This document shows positions 1 through 7,197 of a stretch of 64,000 bases of DNA, in pieces. This stretch comes from Trinickia diaoshuihuensis (GTDB taxonomy: Bacteria > Pseudomonadota > Gammaproteobacteria > Burkholderiales > Burkholderiaceae). Location: assembly GCF_003390925.1 (NCBI RefSeq), contig NZ_QUBS01000076.1:32365-96364 (forward strand), written 5' to 3'. Position 1 is the first letter of the stretch. The number at the start of each line of letters is the position of its first letter. Both the position numbers and the translations under genes were made by a program. The notes under the pieces are model-generated. The model ran no database searches. It was not told the origin of the DNA and saw only the letters and a program-made list of their open reading frames with translations.

Positions 1-1
1 T

Positions 2-1270
2 TGGTTCGTGCTCGCTTTCTCGCTCAAACGCCTAGCGGCGGAAAAGCAGAGCTGGGAGCGCTGGCAAGCCGAGGCATCGATGCGGCGATCGATCGAATCG
101 GCTTACCGCCAGTCGCGCAAGATGGAAGCGCTGGGCAATCTCGTCGGCACGGTCGCGCATGATTTCAACAACCTGCTGACCATCGTCGCGACCAACGTGC
201 AGATCGCAAGGCGGCGCGGCGTGTCGAGCATCGATCGCGAACTCGGCGCGATCGAGCGCGCGTTGAAAAACGGTCAATCGCTCACGCGCCAATTGCTAGG
301 CGTCGCGCGCAAGCAGCCGCTGCGCAGCGAAACGATCGATCTGTCGCGATGGATGGCCGCCAGCCGAGAATTGTTGCGCGCATCGCTAGGCGCCAATGCC
401 GCGCTCATCATCGATATCGGCCGCGACGTCTGGCCGATCGAGGTGGATAGCGCGGAGCTCGAACTCGCACTCATCAACGTGGCCGTCAATGCGCGCGATG
501 CGATGCCGAACGGCGGGCGCTTCACGGTCCGCGCGGCGAACGTGCGGCTCGAGCCCGAAGGCGGTTTCGCGCTCACCGGCGAATTCGTGCAGATTTCGCT
601 GGAGGATACGGGAGCGGGCATGCCTGCGGAGGTGCTCGCCCATGCGTTCGAGCCGCTCTTCACGACCAAACCGAAGGGAATGGGCACCGGTTTGGGCCTG
701 CCGCAGGTATTTGCGTTTTGCGACCGCTCGGGCGGGCTCGCCACCATCGATAGCGTCCCCGGCGCCGGCACCACGGTACGCCTTTATCTGCCGCGCGCTC
801 ACGACGAACCCGCGGCTTCTGCGCCCCATGCGCCAAGCACCGAGCAAGCCGTGCCCACAGGCGGCCTGCATGTGCTGCTCGTGGAAGACAACGACGAAGT
901 CGCGGCGGGCACGGAGGCCCTATTGCGCATGATGGGTCATCGCGTCACCTGCGCGTTCAACGCCGATGCGGCGCTCAAGCTCGTCGCCGAGGCGGTTACG
1001 CAGCCGACGGACCCGTTCGACGTGTTAATTTCGGATATTCATATGCCGGGCACGGCCAATGGTATCGATCTGGCCGAAGCCGCGCAGGCACTCCCCGAAC
1101 CGCTGCCCGTCATCCTGATTACGGGCTACGCGCAGGAGCTCGAGCGAGCGCGGAATGTCAACGTGCGCGTGCTGTCCAAACCTTTCGATATCGCCTTGCT
1201 GGAATCCATGCTTCAGACGATTCGCGGCGAGCGGGAAACCCGTGCGCACGCTCACGGCAAGGCGACTTGA
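2..1270 (+). CDS. Hybrid sensor histidine kinase, 5'-truncated
   Basis: The reading frame is open to the left edge, so the N-terminal sensor part is missing. About 420 residues are visible. A phosphoacceptor H-box (VAHDFNNLL) has its histidine at nt 158-160. An ATPase domain follows, with an N box (ALINVAVNARDAMP) and glycine-rich boxes (DTGAGMP, GTGLGLP). A C-terminal receiver domain has the phosphoacceptor Asp in LISDIHMPG (nt 1034-1036) and a conserved Lys in LSKPF. The HDFNN-type H-box places it in the same subgroup as the second kinase core of the large kinase at 20.1 kb. The order kinase then receiver suggests autophosphorylation followed by intramolecular transfer. The signal and the target are not visible. 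Confidence 0.93.
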   Translation, partial: WFVLAFSLKRLAAEKQSWERWQAEASMRRSIESAYRQSRKMEALGNLVGTVAHDFNNLLTIVATNVQIARRRGVSSIDRELGAIERALKNGQSLTRQLLGVARKQPLRSETIDLSRWMAASRELLRASLGANAALIIDIGRDVWPIEVDSAELELALINVAVNARDAMPNGGRFTVRAANVRLEPEGGFALTGEFVQISLEDTGAGMPAEVLAHAFEPLFTTKPKGMGTGLGLPQVFAFCDRSGGLATIDSVPGAGTTVRLYLPRAHDEPAASAPHAPSTEQAVPTGGLHVLLVEDNDEVAAGTEALLRMMGHRVTCAFNADAALKLVAEAVTQPTDPFDVLISDIHMPGTANGIDLAEAAQALPEPLPVILITGYAQELERARNVNVRVLSKPFDIALLESMLQTIRGERETRAHAHGKAT

Positions 1271-1323
1271 GCGATGCGGCGCGAGTTTTGCGCAGCATGT
1301 CGCAACAGTATCGGGAGGACATC

Positions 1324-2061
1324 ATGCAACATACGGTCATCGCGTTTTTCGATACCTATCCGCAAGCCGAAGCGGCGCGCGACGCGCTCCTTGCCGCCGG
1401 CATCGCGCCGGCCGATGTGACCCTGAAGGCGAAATGCGAGCCGACTTATGTGACCGACGCCACGTCGGCCTACGAGCCGGCGCCCGCAGCGAACGAGGGT
1501 CTGCTTGCCAGCATCGAGCGCTTTTTCGAATCCCTCTTCGAGACCGGCCCCCGCGAGCGAGAGCGCGAGCATTATGCGGAAGCAGTGCGCCGCGGCGCGG
1601 TGATGGTGTGCGTGGAGGCGGCAACCGATGAGCTCGCGCAACTGACACGGACGACGCTCGAACCGATGGGTCCACTCGACGTCGAGGAGCGAGCGGCGAC
1701 GTGGAGTCCACCCATCGACGACGCCGCGCGGTCTCATTCGCCGTTGGAGGAACTAGGGCTCCGGCCAAGCGTCCCGGCGGCCACCGCGTCGCATGGCGCC
1801 GTCTATACCTATGCACGCGACGGCGCGGGTACGCCTGCGCGGGTGCCGACTCCCGGGGGACGCTCGGAGACGGAAGCAGCGGCCACGGCCGTCGCGGCGG
1901 GCTCCGCGCCAGGAATGGGTGCGGTCTTTACCGCGGGACACGGCACGCCGGCAACGGCGCCCGCAACGTCGCCGTTGCCGCGCCCGAATGCCATGCCCGA
2001 CGAATATCTCCAAGACGAGGAGAACTTTCGCGGCGACGGCGAGGGCGCGGAACGAAGGTGA
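1324..2061 (+). CDS. YflT/GSP17M-like stress-domain protein with low-complexity tail
   Basis: This is a 245-residue protein. The ATG at 1324 is chosen because GGGAGGAC lies just upstream; an upstream in-frame start at 1267 has no good ribosome-binding site and overlaps the kinase end. Residues 1-40 (HTVIAFFDTYPQAEAARDAL then AAGI) fit the ferredoxin-like domain of general-stress 17M/YflT-type proteins. The rest, from about residue 125, is rich in Ala, Thr, Pro and Gly and probably disordered. It starts 53 nt after the kinase gene and may be cotranscribed with it. No catalytic residues are recognised. The specific role is unknown; the stress link is by family resemblance only. Confidence 0.75.
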   Translation: MQHTVIAFFDTYPQAEAARDALLAAGIAPADVTLKAKCEPTYVTDATSAYEPAPAANEGLLASIERFFESLFETGPREREREHYAEAVRRGAVMVCVEAATDELAQLTRTTLEPMGPLDVEERAATWSPPIDDAARSHSPLEELGLRPSVPAATASHGAVYTYARDGAGTPARVPTPGGRSETEAAATAVAAGSAPGMGAVFTAGHGTPATAPATSPLPRPNAMPDEYLQDEENFRGDGEGAERR

Positions 2062-2065
2062 GCGG

Positions 2066-2623
2066 CTACTTGCCGGCGTGGTGACGCTGCACCCACGCCT
2101 CGAAGCGCTGGACGAAGCCGGTGAGGAATTTGCGCGTATCTTCGTTCGCGATCGCACCGGAGCCGTCGAAGAACGAATCCGTGTGCTTCAAGAAGATCTC
2201 GGGCTGCCCGAGCGTGGGCACGTCGAGATAGGCAAGAACGTTACGCAAATGTTGCTGCGCGAGCGCCGTACCGGCGGCGCCGACCGAAATGCCGCAGACA
2301 GCCGCCGGTTTGTCCTTCCAGGAGTTGGAGCCCCAGGGCCGCGAGCCCCAATCGAGTGCGTTCTTCAAGACGCCAGGCATCGACCGGTTGTATTCCGGCG
2401 TTACGAACAAGAGCCCGTCCGCCGCTTCGATCCTCGCTTTGAATTGCTTGGCCGCATCGGGAAAGTTCGAGTCGTAGTCTTGGCTGTATAGCGGCAGCGT
2501 ACCGATATCGAGAAACGAAAATTCGAACTGCTCGCCGGCGAGTTTCGTTAGCGCATGGGCGAGTTGCTTGTTGAACGACTCCCGCCGCAAGCTGCCGACG
2601 ACGACTTCGATTTTGTAGGCCAT
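2066..2623 (-). CDS. NADPH-dependent FMN reductase (ChrR/YieF-like)
   Basis: This 185-residue flavodoxin-fold protein starts at the ATG at 2623, preceded on its strand by AGAGGAGC. The N-terminal phosphate-binding loop (VVGSLRRESFNKQLA, about residues 7-21) and the FVTPEYNRSMPGVLKNALDW motif (about residues 70-90) are typical of the NADPH-dependent FMN reductase family, which includes chromate and quinone reductases. Family members transfer two electrons from NAD(P)H through FMN to quinones or oxyanions in the cytoplasm. It converges with the preceding gene, leaving only a few bases between the stop codons. The real substrate cannot be read from the sequence. Confidence 0.9.
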   Translation of the reverse strand: MAYKIEVVVGSLRRESFNKQLAHALTKLAGEQFEFSFLDIGTLPLYSQDYDSNFPDAAKQFKARIEAADGLLFVTPEYNRSMPGVLKNALDWGSRPWGSNSWKDKPAAVCGISVGAAGTALAQQHLRNVLAYLDVPTLGQPEIFLKHTDSFFDGSGAIANEDTRKFLTGFVQRFEAWVQRHHAGK

Positions 2624-3068
2624 GTTTCTTGCTCCTCTGAGTGAGAAAGACACACCGAAACGCATATGCTGGGCTCGGCCCTCCATCATAGCGGTCGGCG
2701 CTCGGCCCTGCCGGCTCGTTTTTCCGTCATCCCACTAAACCCCCGGTGGGCCGTGGGTTTCCGCCACACTTTCCACAAAGTTTTCCACAGATTCTGTGGA
2801 TAACTCGTCAATATCGCGCGCCGTTACGAATCGACACATCTGTGTCGGTTCGATGACGCCGCTCGTTTGGCGTTTTATTCCGGGTGCCCGCCTCGAGGCG
2901 TCGGACGAACGGCGCGCATGCGAAGTCGCGTTTTTTTCCGTGACTTGCATCCGTTCATGTGGCGCCCGCGTATTGAAGACAGCAACAGTCGAGCGTCGAG
3001 ACGACGCACCGACTCGAGCGACCGAAGCCTCACTAACGGCTTTCTCAATCCAATCTCAGGAGAATCAG
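2624..3068. other. Intergenic region with DnaA-box-like cluster
   Basis: This 445-base gap lies between divergent genes. Its left part holds three DnaA-box-like 9-mers within 35 bases (separate entry). The right part should hold the bufferin operon promoter, but I cannot assign one with confidence; an ECF-type promoter is possible because related operons are sigma-factor controlled. No convincing coding sequence is seen. Confidence 0.6.
2769..2803. promoter_or_regulatory. Cluster of three DnaA-box-like sites with a palindrome
   Basis: CTTTCCACA (2769-2777, 7 of 9 to TTATCCACA), TTTTCCACA (2781-2789, 8 of 9) and TGTGGATAA (2795-2803, exact on the minus strand). The last two form the perfect palindrome TCCACAGATTCTGTGGA. 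Such spacing is common in DnaA-dependent origins and DnaA-titrating sites. It could instead be a site for an unrelated repressor. Confidence 0.55.
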
Positions 3069-3314
3069 ATGAACAAGCAATGGATCGCCGCTGCCGCCTT
3101 CACCGCCGCTTTGGGCGCAACGCTCGCCACCCCGGTTTTCGCCGCGGATATGGAGAAGTGCTACGGCATTGCCAAGGCTGGACAAAACGATTGCAAGGGC
3201 AACAACCACTCGTGCGCGGGTCAAGCGACGAAGAGTATGGACAAGGGTGAGTTCAAGGCTGTCGCCAAAGGCACCTGCGCGCAACTCGGCGGCTCGCTGA
3301 CACCCGATATGTAA
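3069..3314 (+). CDS. bufA1: Bufferin BufA1-type DUF2282 small protein
   Basis: An 81-residue precursor with a signal peptide (hydrophobic stretch about residues 5-24, cleavage likely after PVFA) and a short mature part with four cysteines (EKCYGIAKAG, NDCKGNNHSCAG, KGTCAQLGG). This matches DUF2282, the substrate of multinuclear-iron DUF692 enzymes in bufferin operons (gigABCD in Caulobacter). Family knowledge: the cysteines are post-translationally modified to bind metal, notably copper, in the periplasm. AGGAG precedes the ATG. It is followed by a strong hairpin and then bufB, bufC and doxX. The metal handled here is inferred from the family. Confidence 0.9.
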   Translation: MNKQWIAAAAFTAALGATLATPVFAADMEKCYGIAKAGQNDCKGNNHSCAGQATKSMDKGEFKAVAKGTCAQLGGSLTPDM

Positions 3315-3340
3315 GCGAAGCGCAAGGCTTTCCATATGGG

Positions 3341-3372
3341 CGGCCGTGCGCTTCAAAGCGAGCGCACGGCCG
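3341..3372 (+). promoter_or_regulatory. Perfect 12-bp hairpin between bufA and bufB
   Basis: CGGCCGTGCGCT (3341-3352) and AGCGCACGGCCG (3361-3372) are exact inverse complements around an 8-nt loop. No U-tract follows, so it is not a classical intrinsic terminator. It lies 33 nt upstream of the bufB start. It may protect the bufA message or cause partial termination, giving more substrate peptide than modifying enzyme. Confidence 0.7.
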
Positions 3373-3404
3373 GCGGGACGAATAGGAAGGCAGGAGCGAC
3401 GTCG

Positions 3405-4271
3405 ATGAAATCGATGACGATAACCGGTGCGGGGTTGGGGTTGCGCGGGCCCCACGTCGCCGATGTGCTGGCAAGCAAGCCGGCGGTCGGCTGGTGGGAA
3501 GTCCACAGCGAAAACTACTTCGGCGGAGGTGAGCCGATCGCGGCGCTGGAGCAGGTGCGGGCGCGATATCCGATCAGCCTGCACGGAGTCGGTCTCGGCT
3601 TGGGAAGCCTCGATGCGCCTTGCCCCGGCCACTTGGCGAGGCTGAAATCGCTCGTAGAGCGCATCGAGCCCGCCGTTGTGTCGGAGCACTTGTGCTGGAA
3701 CCGCGGCGGCGGGCGCTACTTCAACGATCTATTGCCCGTGCCCCGTGTGGATGGCGCTCTGGAACTCGTCGCGCAACATATCGACGCCGTTCAGAATGCC
3801 CTCGGTCGCGCGGTCTTGATCGAAAACGTCTCGGCCTATGTTGCGTTCGAAGACGAGCGATGCACGGAAGCCGAGATGCTCGCGGCGCTGGTCGCGCGAA
3901 CGGGTTGTGGCGTATTGCTCGACTTAAACAATTTGCACGTCAATGCGTTAAACCTCGGCGTCGATCCTTTCGAGGAACTCGCGCGATTGCCGCGGCAGTC
4001 TGTGGGCGAGATGCACGTGGCCGGATTCGAATGGCTCGACGATGTCGCCATCGACACGCATGGTGCGCCGGTATCCGACGCCGTGTGGGCCCTCCTCGAT
4101 GCGGCGCTCGAGCGCTTCGGCCCCACGCCCGTGCTACTCGAACGCGATACCCACTTACCGCCCCTCGACTCGCTGCTGCGAGAGTATGCGCAACTGGAAC
4201 GGCAACTCGCTGCATCCATGGATAGCGCCGAGGCGATCGTACCCGGGGCGGCCGAGGCGGTGTCATGCTGA
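3405..4271 (+). CDS. bufB1: DUF692 multinuclear non-haem iron enzyme (BufB-type)
   Basis: A 288-residue TIM-barrel protein of the DUF692/MbnB family. Visible family motifs, in order: GWWEVHSENYFGGG, SLHGVGLGLG, VVSEHLCW, VLIENVSAY, LLDLNNLHVNA, EMHVAGFEW, DTHGAPV and VLLERD. These supply the His, Glu and Asp ligands of the di- or tri-iron centre. Known relatives oxidise cysteines of a partner peptide into oxazolone/thioamide or thiooxazole groups. Here the partner peptide is the DUF2282 protein encoded just upstream. The ATG at 3405 was chosen; GGAG lies about 10 nt upstream. The end overlaps the next gene by 7 nt, indicating translational coupling. Confidence 0.93.
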   Translation: MKSMTITGAGLGLRGPHVADVLASKPAVGWWEVHSENYFGGGEPIAALEQVRARYPISLHGVGLGLGSLDAPCPGHLARLKSLVERIEPAVVSEHLCWNRGGGRYFNDLLPVPRVDGALELVAQHIDAVQNALGRAVLIENVSAYVAFEDERCTEAEMLAALVARTGCGVLLDLNNLHVNALNLGVDPFEELARLPRQSVGEMHVAGFEWLDDVAIDTHGAPVSDAVWALLDAALERFGPTPVLLERDTHLPPLDSLLREYAQLERQLAASMDSAEAIVPGAAEAVSC

Positions 4272-5011
4272 CGAATACCGAATACGGTGCACGCTTGTTG
4301 CGCTTCGCCGGGTCGCTCGTCGACGACACGCTCGCGCCGCTCGGCGTGACGCTCGGGACGCGCGAACGGTTAAGCATTTATCGCAACAACGTGCGACTCA
4401 ATCGAATCGCCGCGTTAACCGATGCCTTCGCCAACGTGGTGCAGCTTGTCGGGCTCGACTACTTTCAAGCGCTCGCGCGGGCTTATGTCGATCGAACGCC
4501 TGCATTCTCCGCCAATCTTCACGACGACGGTATCGGCCTGCCCGCATTCATTCGGGGCTTTGGGCCTGCCGGCGATTTGCCCTATCTCGGCGATGTTGCA
4601 GAGGCCGATTGGCTGCTTCATCGGGCCTATTTTGCGGACGACGCCGCCGCGGTTGAAAGCGCTGCCCTTGTCGAGTTGGGCCCCGAACGATTCGCCGCCT
4701 CGTCGATTCGGTTCATGCCGAGCGTTGGGCTTGTACGTTCGCGCAGATGGCCTATTGCCGACATATTGCACATGCACGCGGGGGGCGCATCCGCGAGTCT
4801 CGACGCTGGCCCGCAGTCCGTACTGATCTGGCGCGAAGGCTATCAAGCGCGCTGGCAAGCGGTCACGGATATGGAGGCGACGGCGCTCGCCATGCTCGTC
4901 GCGGGCAGGACCATTCAAGAAGCGTTCGCTCGAACGGGGGCTGACGCCGGCTCGTTGCTGACACAACTATTCGCTCATCGGCTCGTGGTAGCCATCGAGG
5001 AGGCCCTATGA
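4265..5011 (+). CDS. bufC1: DUF2063 partner protein (BufC-type)
   Basis: A 248-residue protein. The N-terminal region (ERLSIYRNNVRLNRIAAL, about residues 36-53) is the signature of the DUF2063 domain found in partner proteins of DUF692 enzymes (BufC, MbnC/HvfC-like). Family knowledge: it forms a complex with the iron enzyme and helps present the peptide substrate. Older annotations call the domain DNA-binding; the operon context makes the partner role more likely. It overlaps bufB by 7 nt and the next gene by 4 nt, so all three are probably translated together. Confidence 0.9.
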   Translation: MLTNTEYGARLLRFAGSLVDDTLAPLGVTLGTRERLSIYRNNVRLNRIAALTDAFANVVQLVGLDYFQALARAYVDRTPAFSANLHDDGIGLPAFIRGFGPAGDLPYLGDVAEADWLLHRAYFADDAAAVESAALVELGPERFAASSIRFMPSVGLVRSRRWPIADILHMHAGGASASLDAGPQSVLIWREGYQARWQAVTDMEATALAMLVAGRTIQEAFARTGADAGSLLTQLFAHRLVVAIEEAL

Positions 5012-5469
5012 AAATCATCGCTCGTTTGCTGTGCTGGCTCGATGCGAGCGCAGTCGCCTTGCAACCGCTCGTTGCACTCGCGGTCAGGCTTTATCTTTTC
5101 CGCGTTTTCTTTCTGTCGGGACTAACGAAATTGCGCAGTTGGGACAGTACGCTTTATTTGTTTTCGAACGAATATCACGTACCAGTCTTACCTCCAGCCG
5201 TTGCGGCCGTGATGGGCGCCGGCGGTGAATTGATATTTCCAGTCCTGCTGCTGCTCGGCTGGCAAGGACGGTTTGCGGCCGCGGGATTGTTCGTCGTCAA
5301 TCTCGTCGCGGTCATGTCCTATCCGGGCCTAGAGCCGGTGATGATCAAAGACCACGTATTGTGGGCGGTATTGATCGCGTATCTGTTTTTCCACGGCGTG
5401 GGACGTTGGTCCCTTCAAGGATTTTTTCAGCGACCGTCGATGACCAGCGCGCGCAAGGGACATGCTTGA
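5008..5469 (+). CDS. DoxX-family membrane protein of the bufferin operon
   Basis: A 153-residue integral membrane protein of the DoxX family. It has about four hydrophobic segments, including one after the motif FFLSGLTKLRSW, and GGELIFPVLLLLG and HVLWAVLIAYLFFHG further on. The start overlaps the bufC stop (ATGA), the usual coupled arrangement. Caulobacter gigABCD has the same gene order, with a DoxX protein last. A role in redox partnering or electron supply at the membrane has been suggested for DoxX proteins, but no activity can be read from the sequence. Confidence 0.88.
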   Translation: MKIIARLLCWLDASAVALQPLVALAVRLYLFRVFFLSGLTKLRSWDSTLYLFSNEYHVPVLPPAVAAVMGAGGELIFPVLLLLGWQGRFAAAGLFVVNLVAVMSYPGLEPVMIKDHVLWAVLIAYLFFHGVGRWSLQGFFQRPSMTSARKGHA

Positions 5470-5562
5470 TCGCAACGGGCGTCGCGCCGGCAACGCCCGC
5501 AAAGCGAATGAAACGTCAAATGGAGGCGTCCGTGATAGGGGCCGTCACCGACGCCGGCTCGC

Positions 5563-5922
5563 TCACGCAAACAGCGCCTCGACGTGTTCCGGCGGACGGC
5601 CGATGACAGCGCGGCCATTGCGGACGACGATCGGACGCTGCAGCAAGATGGGATGCTTTGCAACGGCTTCGTAGAGCTGTGCGTCGCTGAGCGAGGGGTC
5701 CGACAAATTCAAGTCCTTATAGGGCGCTTCATTGTCGCGAATCATGTCTCGCACGGGACCACCGAGCATTCGATGAAGGGCCCTCAAATCTTCAACCGAT
5801 GGAGGCTCCTTCAAATACTCGACGACCTTCACTTCTTCACCGGATTGAGCCAACCGGCTCTCGACCAGTTCGCAGGCGCCGCGGGATTTCGAGCAGCGCG
5901 GGTTGTGGTAGATGGTGATCAT
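5563..5922 (-). CDS. arsC: Arsenate reductase ArsC family (glutaredoxin-dependent type)
   Basis: A 119-residue thioredoxin-fold protein. The catalytic Cys is in YHNPRCSKSR near the N terminus, the position seen in R773-type ArsC. The arginines expected to bind oxyanion are present: PVRDMIRDNE, LQRPIVV and IGRPPE. In the family the enzyme reduces arsenate to arsenite using glutathione and glutaredoxin in the cytoplasm. No arsR, arsB or acr3 lies nearby, so this is a solitary housekeeping-type copy. Chosen start is the ATG at 5922; the longer open frame upstream has no family similarity and runs through the region holding a parS site. Confidence 0.9.
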   Translation of the reverse strand: MITIYHNPRCSKSRGACELVESRLAQSGEEVKVVEYLKEPPSVEDLRALHRMLGGPVRDMIRDNEAPYKDLNLSDPSLSDAQLYEAVAKHPILLQRPIVVRNGRAVIGRPPEHVEALFA

Positions 5923-6083
5923 GTTCGGCTCTGTTTGACGCAAAGCCGCTATTTTACGGGCCTGACGCGGCAAAACGATACGACTAGGACCGCGCGGCGT
6001 CCGGGTGTGGTCGGCCCGGGACCATCGCGCGCAGTTGTCAATGCTTGGCCCTACGTCGGGTGCAAGCACGCTGATGACAGGCG

Positions 6084-6099
6084 GTTTATGCGCATAAAG
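6084..6099. other. parS site 1
   Basis: GTTTATGCGCATAAAG contains the perfect 14-bp palindrome TTTATGCGCATAAA (6085-6098). It is identical in core to two more copies around parA. ParB binds such palindromes to build the partition complex. It matches 15 of 16 positions of the chromosome-2 parS of Burkholderia cenocepacia as I recall it. Confidence 0.88.
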
Positions 6100-6396
6100 C
6101 GGCTCGGGCAGGACTCACGGACGGAAATGAGCAGAAGCCGGTTCTCGGCCTTCGTCTTTCGGTCCGTCCGCGAATGCCTATCTTCGTCGTAAGAGTAGCC
6201 TCGATTTGAAACCCGAACCGTGGGCTGGGTGCGGATAGTTGCCTTTTTGCATCAGATCGAACAACGCTCCTCCGCAACGATACGACGGGGGCCGGCCAAC
6301 ACGGGCCAACCGACTCGGACATCACGCACCGTTCCAATCGCAAGCACCGACAAACTCTCGCACAGCAGCCAAGACGATCGAGCGAGGCTCTCGTGC

Positions 6397-6412
6397 CTTT
6401 ATGCGCATAAAC
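6397..6412. other. parS site 2
   Basis: CTTTATGCGCATAAAC contains the same perfect 14-bp palindrome (6398-6411). It lies about 50 bp upstream of the parA promoter, so ParB bound here could also affect parAB transcription. Confidence 0.88.
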
Positions 6413-6456
6413 CATCGGCCGAACGGCTAATTCGTGGTGTCATCGCGACGAAATTA

Positions 6457-6484
6457 TTGAAAATAAAAATCTACAAGGTAGAAT
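6457..6484 (+). promoter_or_regulatory. Sigma-70-like promoter of parA
   Basis: TTGAAA (6457-6462), 16-nt spacer, TAGAAT (6479-6484), in a notably AT-rich patch. The expected start of transcription is around 6491. This gives a very short leader ending in AAGGAG (6498-6503) before the TTG start codon. Confidence 0.65.
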
Positions 6485-6510
6485 TCTGCGATCTGTTAAG
6501 GAGCGAAAAA

Positions 6511-7173
6511 TTGGCAGCGGAAATCGTCGCGGTAACTCAACAGAAGGGCGGGGTAGGAAAAAGCACGATCGCCATGCATCTCGGCGCGGCTTTTCATGAG
6601 AAAGGAAAGCGCGTCCTCGTCGTCGACGCCGATGGCCAAAACACGCTCGTTCATTGGGCCAGCGCTTCTGCGGACGGCGACACGGGTATCCCGTTTCCGG
6701 TCGTGAACCTCTCGGAAGCGGGTGGCCAAATTCATCGAGAGATCAAGAAGTTCATCGGCGACTACGACGTAATCGTCGTCGATTGCCCACCCTCGATCAC
6801 GGAAAAAGTGTCGGGCGTCGTGCTGTTGGCCGCATCTATCGCTGTCATCCCCACCTCGTCGTCCCCGGCCGACTATTGGTCGAGCGTAGGCTTAGTGAAG
6901 CTTGTGCAGCAGGCCCAGGTCATGAACGAGGACCTCCGCGCCGTATTCCTGCTGAACAAGACGGAAGAGAAGCGGATGCTTACGCGCGAGCTCAAGCGAG
7001 CGCTCGAGGATCTCGGCTTCCCACTACTGAAGACCCAGATCCCGACGCGTGAAGCCTATAAACAAGCTATGGCGCTCGGGCAGACCGTATTGCAAATGAG
7101 CGACCGCGGCGCGAAGCTGGCCGCCGCTGAGATCCGCGCTTGCGCGGAGGAAATAGCGTCCATGCTCCCCTGA
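6511..7173 (+). CDS. parA: ParA chromosome-partition ATPase
   Basis: A 220-residue ParA/MinD-type ATPase. The deviant Walker A motif KGGVGKST is at residues 12-19; Walker A' (VLVVDADGQ) and Walker B-like (VIVVDCPPS) motifs follow. There is no N-terminal helix-turn-helix extension, so this is the short (type Ib-like) form. The start is TTG at 6511: AAGGAG lies 7 nt upstream and the conserved N terminus begins immediately. Longer frames upstream run through parS site 2. With ParB and parS it segregates the replicon; ATP-bound ParA coats the nucleoid and pulls ParB-parS complexes. Confidence 0.95.
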   Translation: MAAEIVAVTQQKGGVGKSTIAMHLGAAFHEKGKRVLVVDADGQNTLVHWASASADGDTGIPFPVVNLSEAGGQIHREIKKFIGDYDVIVVDCPPSITEKVSGVVLLAASIAVIPTSSSPADYWSSVGLVKLVQQAQVMNEDLRAVFLLNKTEEKRMLTRELKRALEDLGFPLLKTQIPTREAYKQAMALGQTVLQMSDRGAKLAAAEIRACAEEIASMLP

Positions 7174-7174
7174 C

Positions 7175-7188
7175 TTTATGCGCATAAA
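7175..7188. other. parS site 3, between parA and parB
   Basis: A third exact TTTATGCGCATAAA palindrome occupies most of the 24-nt gap between the parA stop and the parB start, and ends 9 nt before the parB ATG. ParB bound here could interfere with its own translation or transcription. Confidence 0.85.
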
Positions 7189-7197
7189 GGACACCGA

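Larger units (their letters stand above)
5923..6510. other. Centromere-like intergenic region upstream of parA
   Basis: This 588-base gap lies between divergent arsC and parA. It holds two of the three parS palindromes, the parA promoter, and no convincing gene. Confidence 0.75.
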
